A stretch of 64,000 nt of DNA from assembly GCA_946481275.1 (NCBI GenBank), contig CAMLMV010000001.1, positions 376,682 through 440,681 on the forward strand, written 5' to 3'. The DNA is from an uncultured Massilia sp. (lineage in GTDB: Bacteria; Pseudomonadota; Gammaproteobacteria; Burkholderiales; Burkholderiaceae). Under the pieces are notes generated by a model. It was given only the letters and a program-made list of their open reading frames with translations. It searched no databases and was not told where the DNA came from. Of the stretch, positions 1-8,715 are shown in pieces; the first letter of the stretch is position 1; the number at the start of each line of letters is the position of its first letter. The translations under genes were made by a program, and so were the position numbers.

Positions 1-583
1 TCGCATGGCCGGCGGGTCCGTGGATGCGGTTGCCGATCAGGGGAAACAGACTCGACCTGAGTGTGAGCGGCAAGCCGCGCCGGAAGGCGAAGTACGCGAG
101 CGCCAGCCCGACCACGACGTAAATCGCCCAGGCGTGCAGGCCCCAGTGGAAAAAGGTCAGCACCATCGCGTGGCGCGCCGCGTCGACCGTGCGGCCCGCG
201 CCCACCGGCGGCAGCGCATAGTGCTGGATGGGCTCGGCCACACCGAAGAACAGCAGGCCGATCCCCATGCCGGCACTGAACAGCATGGCGAGCCAGGACA
301 GATAACTGTATTCCGGCTCGCTGTCGTCGGGTCCCAGCTTGACGTCGCCGTAGCGGCTCATCATCAGGAAAATCACGAAGATCAGGAAAAACGCAACCGA
401 CAGGATGTAGAACCAGCCGAAATCGCGCACGATGCCGGCCTGGAGCGTATCGAACAGGCTGCCGACGCGCCGGGGAAACAGTGCCGCCATGGCGGAAAAG
501 GCGAGGACCAGCGCAGCCGACACGAAAAACACGGGCGGATTGACCTGGATCCATCGGCGTTGGCCAGTCAATGGGTTTGTCAT
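1..583 (-). CDS. BCCT-family osmolyte transporter, N-terminal part (cut by window edge)
   Basis: Translating the minus strand from the ATG at 583 gives a hydrophobic protein starting MTNPLTGQRRWIQVNPPVFF, open to the window edge (194 codons seen). It carries the BCCT (betaine/choline/carnitine transporter) hallmark GMGIGLLFFGVAEP, followed by HWGLHAWAIY and the stretch ALAYFAFRRGLPLTLRSSL. The family imports quaternary ammonium osmolytes by Na+ or H+ symport across the inner membrane; the substrate (betaine, choline or carnitine) cannot be told from this part. The start is supported by AAGGTG a few bases upstream. The gene is divergent from the LacI-type regulator at 907, so the 323-base gap between them serves both. 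It is truncated by the window, not broken. Confidence 0.9.
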   Translation of the reverse strand, partial: MTNPLTGQRRWIQVNPPVFFVSAALVLAFSAMAALFPRRVGSLFDTLQAGIVRDFGWFYILSVAFFLIFVIFLMMSRYGDVKLGPDDSEPEYSYLSWLAMLFSAGMGIGLLFFGVAEPIQHYALPPVGAGRTVDAARHAMVLTFFHWGLHAWAIYVVVGLALAYFAFRRGLPLTLRSSLFPLIGNRIHGPAGHA

Positions 584-711
584 ATTGTTCACCTTTCTAG
601 AGCGTTGTGCGGCCGCGCATGTGTCGGAATGCTACGCGCCATGCCAGGCAGGTGTCGCCGGCAGGCTGCCGGGGACGGACGACGGAAGGAGATAGTGCTT
701 GCTGAGCGGTC

Positions 712-723
712 CGGGTATACCCG
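712..723. promoter_or_regulatory. Perfect 12-bp palindrome CGGGTATACCCG, candidate operator
   Basis: CGGGTATACCCG reads identically on both strands. Two more pairs extend it (709-710 with 725-726) around one mismatch. It lies about 130 bases upstream of the BCCT start and about 185 bases upstream of the LacI-type gene. Its role as an operator is inference. Confidence 0.4.
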
Positions 724-806
724 AACTGTCATGGCTGGCGCCGGAGATGGATAGCGCCGAACGGGGCGGAGCGCGGCTGCGTTTAGGCCGAATTATAAGC
801 AATTAT

Positions 807-827
807 GTGCATTTGCACAAATGTGCA
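807..827. promoter_or_regulatory. Nested inverted repeats GTGCATTTGCAC / TGCACAAATGTGCA, candidate operator
   Basis: TGCACA-AA-TGTGCA at 814-827 has perfect 6-bp arms. It overlaps GTGCA-TT-TGCAC at 807-818, so three TGCA-centred half-sites lie in a row. The site is 80 bases upstream of the LacI-family gene, where autoregulation would be expected. Even-spaced palindromes suit a LacI dimer, but binding is inferred only from position and symmetry. Confidence 0.4.
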
Positions 828-906
828 TAAATTTAAATCAACTAGAACGGACTAATAATTAGTGATAATGTTGTGCAACCGATGATCCTCTGCCAACACC
901 TTTGAC

Positions 907-1935
907 ATGACCAGGCCCCGCCGACCCACGATGACCGACATCGCCAAGCTGGCCGGCGTGTCGCAGTCGACGGTGTCGCTGGTGATCAACCACATGAGCG
1001 GGGCGAAGGTGTCGAAGGTCACGCGCGACACCGTGCTCCGGATCGCGCGCGAACTCGGCTACCCCGTCGAGCGGCACGCGCACCACGCGGCCGCGCAATC
1101 GCGCAACCTGATCGTGTACCTGTCCGACGAACTGACGACCAGCCCGCACGCGATGCAGACCATCGACGGCGCCAAGGACGCCGCGTGGGAGCACGACTGC
1201 CTCGTCGCCGTGTTCGCCACGCGCGGCGACCCCGAGGTGGAAGCGGCCGTGTTCGCGCGCATGCTGGACCATCCCGCGCTGCTCGGCGTCATCTATTCCA
1301 CGATCTTCACCCGCGCCGTGACGGTGCCGGCCGCGCTGGACGCTACGCCGACCGTGCTGCTGAACTGTCACACGCGCGACCGCGGCCGCGCGTCCGTCGT
1401 GCCGAGCGAGCTGCTGGGCGGCTATACCGCGACGATGCACCTGATCGAGAGCGGGCACAGCCGCATTGGCTTCATCAACGGCGAACACTGGATCGAGGCG
1501 GCGGCCGAGCGCCTGAAGGGGTATCGCCAGGCGCTGACGACGGCCGACATCCCGTTCGATCCCGTGCTCGTGCGCACGGGCGACTGGCAGGTGGCGGCCG
1601 GCTACGAGCACGCGTTGTCGCTGCTCGACCTGGCGCAGCGGCCGACGGCTTTGTTCTGCGCCAACGACCTGATGGCGATCGGTGCGCTGGACGCGGCCCG
1701 CGAACGCAAGCTGTCGGTGCCGCGCGACCTGTCCGTGGTCGGGTATGACGACCAGGATATCGCCCGCTACACGCACCCGCCGCTGACCACAGTGTTGTTA
1801 CCAAACTACGAAATGGGCCGCTGGGCGGCCGATTCTCTCATCGCGCAAGTGCGCGCGAATCAGTCCTCCAAGGCCATCATCAAGATGGAATGCCCTCTGG
1901 TGGCACGCGATTCCGTGGCCCCGCCAAGGCTGTAA
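907..1935 (+). CDS. LacI-family transcriptional regulator
   Basis: A 342-residue protein, normal for the family. An N-terminal helix-turn-helix (TMTDIAKLAGVSQSTVSLVI, about residues 8-27) is followed by the hinge region, then a periplasmic-binding-protein-like sugar-sensing domain (about 65-340) containing FCANDLMAIGALDA and SVVGYDDQDIARYTHPPLTTV. Such proteins usually repress sugar-use genes until a ligand binds. It lies about 95 bases upstream of, and in the same direction as, a TonB receptor and a GH43 enzyme, so it probably controls that locus. Neither possible start (907 or the in-frame ATG at 931) has a clear ribosome site; 907 keeps the basic RPRR arm typical before the HTH. Confidence 0.9.
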   Translation: MTRPRRPTMTDIAKLAGVSQSTVSLVINHMSGAKVSKVTRDTVLRIARELGYPVERHAHHAAAQSRNLIVYLSDELTTSPHAMQTIDGAKDAAWEHDCLVAVFATRGDPEVEAAVFARMLDHPALLGVIYSTIFTRAVTVPAALDATPTVLLNCHTRDRGRASVVPSELLGGYTATMHLIESGHSRIGFINGEHWIEAAAERLKGYRQALTTADIPFDPVLVRTGDWQVAAGYEHALSLLDLAQRPTALFCANDLMAIGALDAARERKLSVPRDLSVVGYDDQDIARYTHPPLTTVLLPNYEMGRWAADSLIAQVRANQSSKAIIKMECPLVARDSVAPPRL

Positions 1936-2002
1936 AACCGCAGAAAAAGCGGGTTCAAGCGTGCGTCGGTTTGCCGGCTTTTGCGTTAGCTTCCTGATAA
2001 AA

Positions 2003-2017
2003 CTTATTACTAATAAG
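2003..2017. promoter_or_regulatory. Inverted repeat CTTATTACTAATAAG before the TonB receptor
   Basis: Perfect 6-bp arms CTTATT/AATAAG around ACT lie 12 bases before the receptor ATG at 2030, just ahead of its ribosome site. It could be an operator for the upstream LacI protein or a small hairpin in the leader mRNA. It supports starting the receptor at 2030 rather than at an in-frame ATG at 1961. Confidence 0.4.
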
Positions 2018-2029
2018 CGGGAGATACGC

Positions 2030-4786
2030 ATGATCACGTTCCGACTCAGGCCCGTATCCGCGGCCATCCTTGTGTTGCTTGCGCACGCCGCCAATGCGCA
2101 AACCACCGACACGCAACCTTCCCCTACGCCGGGCGCCCCTACGCCGGGTGCACAAATCCAGCAAGTGACGGTGACCGGCCTGCGCAGCAGTATCCGCAGC
2201 GCCGAGGCGATCAAGCGCGATTCGGTGCAGGTCGTCGACTCGATCAACGCGGAAGACATCGGCAAATTCCCCGACCGCGCCGCGGGCGACGCCCTGCAGC
2301 GCATCGCCGGCGTGCAGGTCGGCCGCGACCGGGGCGAGACGAGCCAGGTCATCATCCGCGGCCTGCCGGACGTCGTGACCACGCTGAACGGCATGGAGTA
2401 CTTCACGGGGAACGGGCGCCGGCTGCAGTACCAGGACCTGCCCGTGCAATCGATCGGCGGCCTGGACGTGTACAAGACGGCGACGCCGAACCAGCTCGAA
2501 GGCGGCATCGCGGGCGGCATCGACGTGCGGCTGCGCCAGCCGTTCGACCTGAAGGGCCTGAATGTCACCGGCTACGTGGAAGACCGCCGCCAGAAAGTAT
2601 CCGGGTCCGACGCGACGTCGACGAAGGACAACCCGGGCGCCGGCTTCTCGGCCAGCAACCGCTGGAACACGAGCTACGGCGAGATCGGCGCGCTCGTCGA
2701 CGTGGCGTTCAACCGCGAGCACTGGGGCTATCCCGTGCAGTGGGTGGACCGGCCGGACCGCGTGCACTCCATCGACGCCAACGGCGTGGGCACGCGCCTC
2801 GGCGACGGTCCGCTCGCGCCGCTGGCGCCGGGTGCGCGCCTGGGCGAGCTGCCGAACGTGGGCGGCATCTACAACGCGGGCGACCGCGACCGCGGCAGCA
2901 TCCATGGCGCGCTGCAGTGGAAGGTCAACCCGACGCTGGAAGCGAACGTGCAATACCTCGGCACGGGCTACCGTGCGCGCAGCGAAGTGGATTACATCCT
3001 CGCCATCACGACGTGGACGCCGACCCTCTACAACGTCCGGCTGGCCCCGCAGGGCGCCTATTGCAACACGCCGGAAGGTATCGTGTGCCCGATCCAGTCC
3101 GCATACGCGCAGGCCGCGCAATACGGCGGCCCGTACGACTGGGACCCGTACACGGCCACGTCGACGTGGGGCGTGAAGGAGCACACGACGTCGCACTTCC
3201 TGAACCTGGGCCTGAACTACCGCGAGGGGCCGTGGAAGGCCAGCTCCAACTTCGGCTGGACCAAGTCCACGTTCGTCAACGACACGGTGATCGTCGACCA
3301 ACAGATCCCCGGCGCCAGCGTCAACGTCTACACGTACGGCGCCGACGGCCACGGCGGCTATAACAGCATCAGCACGCCCACGAGCCCGAACGCGCTGCGC
3401 GACCCGCGCGCCTTCGTGCTGCGCGGGATGGTGCAGAACTGGGGCGTCTCGAAAGGCGAGCAGGTGCAGTGGCGCGGCGACGCGTCGTACCGCCTCGGCG
3501 ACGGCTTCTTCTCGGGCATCGACGCGGGCCTGCGCCTGTCGAACCACCTGGCCAGCTTCCACGGCGCGGAAGGCCACAGCGACATCACTGGGGCAGTCCG
3601 GGCGAACCCCGTCGACGCGTTCGGTCCCGGTTTCGAATCGCTCGTGCCGGGCCTGGACCGTCTCGGCGGGCCGTGGCTGACGCCGTCGCGCGACTTCCTG
3701 ATCGACCAGGCCGACACCGTGCGCGCCTTCTACGGCGCCGCGCCCGGCCGCGTGGCGGACGACCCGACCCGCACCTTCGAGCAGCGCGAAAGCACGAACA
3801 CCGTGTATCTCGCGGCCCGCTGGAAGACGAAGGCGGGCGACGTCGACCTGTCCGGGACGGTGGGCGGGCGCTACGTCCACGTGGCGCGCAACCTGAACGG
3901 CAACAGCCGTATCGGCGACGTGGTCACGCCGATCGCCGTCAGCTCCACGGAAAACAACTTCCTGCCGAGTTTCGCGGCCGTCGTCGGCTGGCGCGAGAAC
4001 CTGCAGTCGCACCTCTCCGTCGGCAAGACGATCACGCGGCCGGATTTCGCGTCGCTGAACCCGGCCCTGTCGCTGATCCCGCCGACCGTCAACGCGCCCG
4101 GCACCGGCTCGGCCGGCAATCCGAACCTGCGCCCGACGCGCTCCGTGAACACGGACGCCACGCTGGAATACTACTTCCCGAAAAACGGCTACGCGCAGGT
4201 CGCGCTGTTCCACCGCGATATCGACGGCTACCTGCAGAACATGGAGTCGAATGAAGTCATCGGCGGGCAGAACTATCGCGTGACGCGTCCGCAGAATTCC
4301 GGCTCGGGTACGCTGCGCGGCGCCGAATTCGGCATCCAGAAGTTCTTCGACTTCCTGCCTGGCCCCTGGAGCAACTTCGGCGCCCAGTTCAACTACACGT
4401 GGATCGACGGCGACAACCAGACGCTCGTCTCGCCGACGAGTAGCCAGTACCGCACGACGGCGCTGACGAACGTCGCGAAGAAGAACTACAACTTTGCGCT
4501 GCTGTACGAAGGGAACGGCATCACGGGACGCCTGACGGCCACGCACCGGGGCAATTACGTCGAGCAGATCGCCGAGCCGCGCTTCTTCCAGGACCGCATC
4601 GTGAAGGCCAGCACGTACGTCGACCTGAGCGTGTCGTATGCGCTGAACAAGAACCTGTCGCTGCAGTTCGATGCGATCAACCTGACGCACGAGAAGTACG
4701 AAAGCTATCTCGGCTCCGAGATCCGCCCGCGCGACATCCGCTACAACCCGACGACGTATGGCGTCGGGCTGCGCTTCTCGTTGTGA
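2030..4786 (+). CDS. TonB-dependent outer-membrane receptor (glycan type)
   Basis: A 918-residue outer-membrane transporter. The chosen ATG follows GGGAGA and opens a signal peptide (MITFRLRPVSAAILVLLAHA, cleavage after ANA). The plug domain (about residues 40-165) has VTVTGLRSSIRSAEAIKRDS, DIGKFPDRAAGDALQRIAGV and VIIRGLPDVVTTLNGMEY, typical of the Xanthomonas/Caulobacter-type receptors linked to carbohydrate uptake. The rest is a beta barrel ending in aromatic RFSL with NPTTYGVGLRFSL. It would import an oligosaccharide using TonB-ExbBD energy. Downstream, a GH43 gene starts 8 bases after its stop, and a LacI gene precedes it, so the three look like one glycan-use unit. The substrate is probably an arabinose- or xylose-containing glycan, inferred from the GH43. 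Confidence 0.92.
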   Translation: MITFRLRPVSAAILVLLAHAANAQTTDTQPSPTPGAPTPGAQIQQVTVTGLRSSIRSAEAIKRDSVQVVDSINAEDIGKFPDRAAGDALQRIAGVQVGRDRGETSQVIIRGLPDVVTTLNGMEYFTGNGRRLQYQDLPVQSIGGLDVYKTATPNQLEGGIAGGIDVRLRQPFDLKGLNVTGYVEDRRQKVSGSDATSTKDNPGAGFSASNRWNTSYGEIGALVDVAFNREHWGYPVQWVDRPDRVHSIDANGVGTRLGDGPLAPLAPGARLGELPNVGGIYNAGDRDRGSIHGALQWKVNPTLEANVQYLGTGYRARSEVDYILAITTWTPTLYNVRLAPQGAYCNTPEGIVCPIQSAYAQAAQYGGPYDWDPYTATSTWGVKEHTTSHFLNLGLNYREGPWKASSNFGWTKSTFVNDTVIVDQQIPGASVNVYTYGADGHGGYNSISTPTSPNALRDPRAFVLRGMVQNWGVSKGEQVQWRGDASYRLGDGFFSGIDAGLRLSNHLASFHGAEGHSDITGAVRANPVDAFGPGFESLVPGLDRLGGPWLTPSRDFLIDQADTVRAFYGAAPGRVADDPTRTFEQRESTNTVYLAARWKTKAGDVDLSGTVGGRYVHVARNLNGNSRIGDVVTPIAVSSTENNFLPSFAAVVGWRENLQSHLSVGKTITRPDFASLNPALSLIPPTVNAPGTGSAGNPNLRPTRSVNTDATLEYYFPKNGYAQVALFHRDIDGYLQNMESNEVIGGQNYRVTRPQNSGSGTLRGAEFGIQKFFDFLPGPWSNFGAQFNYTWIDGDNQTLVSPTSSQYRTTALTNVAKKNYNFALLYEGNGITGRLTATHRGNYVEQIAEPRFFQDRIVKASTYVDLSVSYALNKNLSLQFDAINLTHEKYESYLGSEIRPRDIRYNPTTYGVGLRFSL

Positions 4787-4794
4787 GCGTGACG

Positions 4795-5751
4795 ATGGCG
4801 ACGACGTATCGCAATCCGGTGTGGCTCGACGTGTTCGCGGACCCGTTCGTGCTGCGCCACGACGGCGTGTACTACGCGTACGGCACGGCGCCGGGCGGCG
4901 CGGACGGGCGCCAGGTGCCCGTCCTGCGCTCGACGGACCTCGTCGCCTGGGAACCGCTGGGCCATGCGCTGCTGCCGATCGGCGAAGCGCACTATTGGGC
5001 GCCGGAAGTGGCGAGCCACGACGGCCGCTTCTACATGTACTACTCGGCCGGCTCGGCCCCGGAAGGCACGGACCAGAAGCTGCGCGTGGCCGTCGCCGAT
5101 CACCCGGCCGGCCCGTTCGTCGACAGCGGCAAGCTGCTCGTGCCCGATCGACCGTTCGCCATCGACGCGCATCCGTTCCGCGCGGAGGACGGCCGGTGGT
5201 ACCTGTTCTATTGCGTCGATTTCCTCGAACCGGAGGGCGAATACCGCGTCGGAACGGGCATCGTCGTCGACCGTCTCGTCGACATGACGACGCTGGCGGG
5301 CGACCCGCGCGTCGTCGTCCGGCCGCACGAGGACTGGCACGTGTTCCGCAAGGGACGCACGATGTACGGGGCAGTCCATGACTGGCACACGGTGGAGGGC
5401 GCCGCGGTGCTGCAGCACGACGGCCGCTATTACTGCTTCTACAGCGGCGGGGCGTGGGAGCGGGAAAATTATGGCGTCAGCTGGGTCGTGGCGGACGATC
5501 CGCTGGGGCCGTACACGCGGCCGGAAGGCGGGCACGAAGCGCTGCTGATGCGTACGCCGAAGGGCGGGAACCTGCTGGGACCGGGACACAATTCGTTCAC
5601 CACGGAGCCGGACGGGACGTCCACGTGGATCGTGTACCACGCGTGGGACGTGGCGCAGACGGCGCGGCGCATGTGCATCGATCGGCTCGACTGGGTCGGC
5701 GGCAAGCCGTCCACGCCAGGGCCGACGTGGACGGACCAGCCGGCCCCTTGA
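4795..5751 (+). CDS. Family 43 glycoside hydrolase (arabinosidase/xylosidase type), cytoplasmic or unsecreted
   Basis: A 318-residue five-bladed propeller glycosidase without signal peptide. NPVWLDVFADPFVLRHDG near the N terminus carries the general base Asp16; AIDAHPFR carries the pKa-tuning Asp; VEGAAVLQHDGRYYCFYSGG carries the likely acid Glu; GPGHNSFTT is also typical. The family cleaves arabinose or xylose units from plant polysaccharides with inversion. It follows the TonB receptor by 8 bases, implying co-transcription. A GTG at 4783, overlapping the receptor stop, would add four residues; I prefer the ATG at 4795. The stop abuts the stop of the opposite kefC gene (TGATCA at 5749-5754). 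Confidence 0.85.
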   Translation: MATTYRNPVWLDVFADPFVLRHDGVYYAYGTAPGGADGRQVPVLRSTDLVAWEPLGHALLPIGEAHYWAPEVASHDGRFYMYYSAGSAPEGTDQKLRVAVADHPAGPFVDSGKLLVPDRPFAIDAHPFRAEDGRWYLFYCVDFLEPEGEYRVGTGIVVDRLVDMTTLAGDPRVVVRPHEDWHVFRKGRTMYGAVHDWHTVEGAAVLQHDGRYYCFYSGGAWERENYGVSWVVADDPLGPYTRPEGGHEALLMRTPKGGNLLGPGHNSFTTEPDGTSTWIVYHAWDVAQTARRMCIDRLDWVGGKPSTPGPTWTDQPAP

Positions 5752-7560
5752 TCAGTCCCAGTCGCTGCCGGTCTCCTCGTCGAACGCCTTGCGGTCGCGC
5801 GAGATCATCGCTTCCAGTTCCTCGCGCGCCTGCTTGGCCATCGACACGAACGCCTCGCGGTCCTTGTAATACGGGTACACCGTGTCGAGCGTCTGCTTGT
5901 TGTAGCGCCTGAATTTCAGGGCGGCCTGCCGTGTCGCGTACGCGCTCTGGCCCAGGCCCGCCGTCATGACGGAGCGGCCCAGCCGCAGCGCGGCCTCGAA
6001 CGTTTCGCGCTCGATCAGCTCCACGCCGCGGTCCATCAGCTGGTAGTAATGCGTGACGTTGCGGGCGCGCGCGAACACGGGCAGGTTCGGGTACTCGCGC
6101 CGGACGGCGTCGACGAGTTTCAGGCTGTCCTCGATGTCGTCGATGGCGACGACGACGGCCCTGGCCTTCGCGGCGCCCGCGGCACGCAGCAGGTCGGGCC
6201 GGGTGGCGTCGCCGTAGAAGACCTTGAAGCCGAAGTGGCGCAGCACCTCGATCTGGTCCGGGTCGTGGTCCAGCACCGTCAGGCGCACGTCGTTCGCGTG
6301 CAGGAAGCGGCCGACGATCTGGCCGAAGCGGCCGAAGCCCGCGACGATCACGTGGTCTTCGTTCGGCTCGATCCGGTCGGCCTTGCGCTTGCCGCCGCGG
6401 CCTTCGCGGCCGGCCGCCAGGCGGTCGTAGGCCATCAGTGCAAGCGGCGTGACGACCATCGACAGCGCGACGACGACGACGACGATGTTGGCCACGTCCG
6501 GCGAGAACACCTTCGCCGTGGCCGCCGCGCCGAACACGACGAACGCGAATTCACCGCCCTGCGCGAGCAGCAGCGCGAACTGCAGGTGCTGGCCGCGCGC
6601 GATTTTCAACCCACGCGACAGGCCATACAGCACCGCGACCTTGATGGCCAGGAAGCCCGCGACGAGGCCCAGCACGAGGCCCGGCTGCGCGAGGAACACG
6701 GCGAAGTCGACGGACATGCCGACGGCGATGAAGAAGAGGCCCAGCAGCAGGCCCTTGAACGGCTCCAGGTCGGTCTCGAGCGCGTGGCGGTATTCCGAGT
6801 CCGCGAGCAGCACGCCGGCCATGAAGGCCCCGAGGGCCATCGACATGCCGACCCATTGCATCAGCAGCGAGATGGCGATGACGAGCAGCAGGGCGAACGC
6901 GGTGAAGATTTCGCGCGCGTCCGTCTTGGCGATGATGCGCAGCAGGGGCCGGATCAGGAAGCGGCCCGCGACGACAAGGCCCGCGAGCACGCCCGCGACC
7001 TTCAGCGCCGCGATCCACGCGTTGCCCCCGCCGCCGGCGGATTCCGGCACGCCCAGCAGCGGCACGATGGCGATCATCGGGATCGCCGCAATGTCCTGGA
7101 ACAGCAGGATGGCGAAGCCGGCCTGGCCGGCCGGCGTCGGCATCAGGTTGCGTTCTTCCAGCGACGCGAGCGCGATCGCGGTCGACGACAGCGACAGGCC
7201 CAGGCCCGCGATCAGGGCGACCTTCCAGTCGATGCCGGCCAAAAGCGCGGCACCGAACAGGCCGGCCGCGACTCCCACCACCTGCGCGCCGCCCCAGCCG
7301 AAGATCGGCCGGCGCAGTGCCCACAGCCGGCTCGGCTCCAGTTCGAGGCCGATCAGGAACAGCAGCAGCACGACGCCGAATTCGGCGAAGTGCAGGGCGT
7401 CCTCGCCGTCCGCGACGAAGCGCAGGCCGAACGGGCCGATGAGAATGCCGGCCACGAGGTAGCCCAGCACCGCGCCCATGCCCAGGCGTTTCGCGAGGGG
7501 CACGACCAGCACGGCCGCGCCGAGGTAGACGACCGCGTTCTGCAGAAGGTTATGCTCCAT
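5752..7560 (-). CDS. kefC: KefC-type glutathione-gated K+/H+ antiporter
   Basis: A 602-residue protein, close to E. coli KefB/KefC. About 12 membrane segments form the CPA2 exchanger domain (to about residue 385), including FLIGLELEP, SLSSTAIALASLEER and FLAIKVAVLYGLSRG. The RCK/TrkA-N domain follows, with the nucleotide-binding motif VIVAGFGRFGQIVGRF near residue 400. Kef systems extrude K+ and acidify the cytosol when electrophile-glutathione adducts form. The start at 7560 is chosen because it begins MEHNLLQNAVVYLGAAVLV, as in the family; an upstream in-frame ATG would only add low-complexity Arg/Pro residues. Its start overlaps the 3' end of the flavodoxin-like partner by 11 bases, as in E. 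coli kefFC. KefB versus KefC identity is not settled. Confidence 0.88.
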   Translation of the reverse strand: MEHNLLQNAVVYLGAAVLVVPLAKRLGMGAVLGYLVAGILIGPFGLRFVADGEDALHFAEFGVVLLLFLIGLELEPSRLWALRRPIFGWGGAQVVGVAAGLFGAALLAGIDWKVALIAGLGLSLSSTAIALASLEERNLMPTPAGQAGFAILLFQDIAAIPMIAIVPLLGVPESAGGGGNAWIAALKVAGVLAGLVVAGRFLIRPLLRIIAKTDAREIFTAFALLLVIAISLLMQWVGMSMALGAFMAGVLLADSEYRHALETDLEPFKGLLLGLFFIAVGMSVDFAVFLAQPGLVLGLVAGFLAIKVAVLYGLSRGLKIARGQHLQFALLLAQGGEFAFVVFGAAATAKVFSPDVANIVVVVVALSMVVTPLALMAYDRLAAGREGRGGKRKADRIEPNEDHVIVAGFGRFGQIVGRFLHANDVRLTVLDHDPDQIEVLRHFGFKVFYGDATRPDLLRAAGAAKARAVVVAIDDIEDSLKLVDAVRREYPNLPVFARARNVTHYYQLMDRGVELIERETFEAALRLGRSVMTAGLGQSAYATRQAALKFRRYNKQTLDTVYPYYKDREAFVSMAKQAREELEAMISRDRKAFDEETGSDWD

Positions 7561-8137
7561 GGCTGCGCGCCTCCTCCGACGCGGCGGCCAGGCCGGCGTA
7601 GCCTTCGAGACGATGGCGGAACTCGGCCGCAAACGCATCGACGGCTTCCGGCGTCGCCTGTGCGGCGCCGTGCAGGACGAGCGGCGCGATCCAGTCCATG
7701 CCGCACAGCGCGGCCGTCGCCTCGTACGGCGCGAGGAAGTCCGCGAATGGACGCCCGTGCAGGCCGCCCGGCTGGTACGCGTCGGGACCGCTGCCCGTCG
7801 TCGTCACGAGCCAGAAGGTTTTCCCGCGCAGCGCGCATTCGCCCGTGTGGGCGTAGTCGTTATAGGCCCACCCGGGCTGCAGCACGACGTCCATCCATTC
7901 CTTGACGATGGAGGGCATGCCGTACCAGCGGAACGGGTGCAGGAAGACGAGCAGGTGGGCGGCGCGCAGCCGTTCGCGCTCCTGTTCGCCGTCGATGTCG
8001 AAGTCGGGGTAGCGTTGGTACAGGTCGCACAGCTCGACGCCGGGCAGCGCCCGCGCCGTTTCCGCGAGGCGGCGGTGGACGGGCGAGCGGTGCGGCGCCG
8101 GGTGGGCGTAGATCACCAGGATGTTCGGTTCGTTCAT
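7550..8137 (-). CDS. KefF/KefG-like NAD(P)H:quinone oxidoreductase, ancillary to KefC
   Basis: A 195-residue flavodoxin-fold protein: NILVIYAHPAPHRSPVHRRL (FMN-phosphate region), LCDLYQRYPDFDID, FLHPFRWYGMPSIVKEWMDV and TTTGSGPDAYQPGG all match the KefF/KefG/YheR group. These cytoplasmic FMN enzymes reduce quinones and bind the Kef antiporter, which needs them for full activity. The 11-base overlap with kefC and identical order to E. coli kefF-kefC make this role likely. The C-terminal tail rich in Ala/Glu (about 178-195) is variable. Confidence 0.85.
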   Translation of the reverse strand: MNEPNILVIYAHPAPHRSPVHRRLAETARALPGVELCDLYQRYPDFDIDGEQERERLRAAHLLVFLHPFRWYGMPSIVKEWMDVVLQPGWAYNDYAHTGECALRGKTFWLVTTTGSGPDAYQPGGLHGRPFADFLAPYEATAALCGMDWIAPLVLHGAAQATPEAVDAFAAEFRHRLEGYAGLAAASEEARSHGA

Positions 8138-8294
8138 TCGTCGTTCATGTATTGCAACACCGTTTTATAGCATACAAGACATGCCGTGCGTCATTCTCGC
8201 CCGACATGTCCTACAAGCCAGCCGGGTGCGTGCCTATAGTCGGCGTATGCGGGAGGATTATGATGATCATCAACGCGAACGAATGGAGAATCCC

Positions 8295-8618
8295 ATGTCC
8301 ATGCAGAGCGAAGGTAACGACGCCAAAGGGCGCAACTACGACCAGGTGACGAAGGACGGCACGAGTTCCGCCGGCACGCTGGGGGTGGGCGGTACTGGTA
8401 CGGCACCCCGGGGCACGAATGCACAGTCGGACACGGGCGGCAGCCTGCAAAAGGGCCGCGCGGACGATCTGTTGAGCAATGATGCCGACCGCGACAGCGA
8501 AGGTTTCGTCGGCGAGGAAGCCGGCGAATTGCAGACCGGCCTCGGCGGCATCGGCAGCCTGAGCACCGGCAACGCGGGCAGCCGCCAGTCGGACGAAGAC
8601 AACAAGGCCTCAAGGTAA
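8295..8618 (+). CDS. Small hydrophilic protein of unknown function
   Basis: A 107-residue protein starting MSMQSEGNDAKGRNYDQ, very rich in Gly, Ser, Thr, Asp and Asn, with no membrane segment, no cysteine and no recognisable domain. The composition suggests an intrinsically disordered, possibly stress-related protein; that is inference. The ATG at 8295 is preceded by GGAG at a six-base spacing. A competing 29-codon frame opens at 8260 behind a stronger site (GGGAGGATT) and overlaps this start in another frame. The gene is divergent from the kef pair and convergent with lpdV. Confidence 0.6.
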   Translation: MSMQSEGNDAKGRNYDQVTKDGTSSAGTLGVGGTGTAPRGTNAQSDTGGSLQKGRADDLLSNDADRDSEGFVGEEAGELQTGLGGIGSLSTGNAGSRQSDEDNKASR

Positions 8619-8715
8619 GGCCCGGCTGGTCCGGGATCGGGGGCGTGCCAGCGGTCTGGTGCGCGGCGCGGGCGAATGGCGTCGGGGGCGGCGCCGGTTC
8701 GCCCGTGCGTTTTTG

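Larger units (their letters stand above)
584..906. promoter_or_regulatory. Divergent intergenic region between BCCT transporter and LacI regulator
   Basis: No gene is seen in these 323 bases. The half near the regulator is AT-rich, unlike the flanking coding DNA. Two inverted repeats stand out: a perfect palindrome at 712-723 and a nested pair at 807-827. It must hold the promoters of both flanking genes, but I cannot assign -35/-10 boxes with confidence. Confidence 0.55.

Noticed and set aside
5..754. A 249-codon plus-strand frame at the window start
   Set aside because: It is antisense to the BCCT transporter, whose motifs are unambiguous on the minus strand, and it runs into the promoter region.
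1955..4690. A 911-codon frame antisense to the first TonB receptor
   Set aside because: Composition is Arg/Val/Ala-rich nonsense typical of GC-rich antisense frames; no domain is visible, whereas the plus strand encodes a complete receptor.
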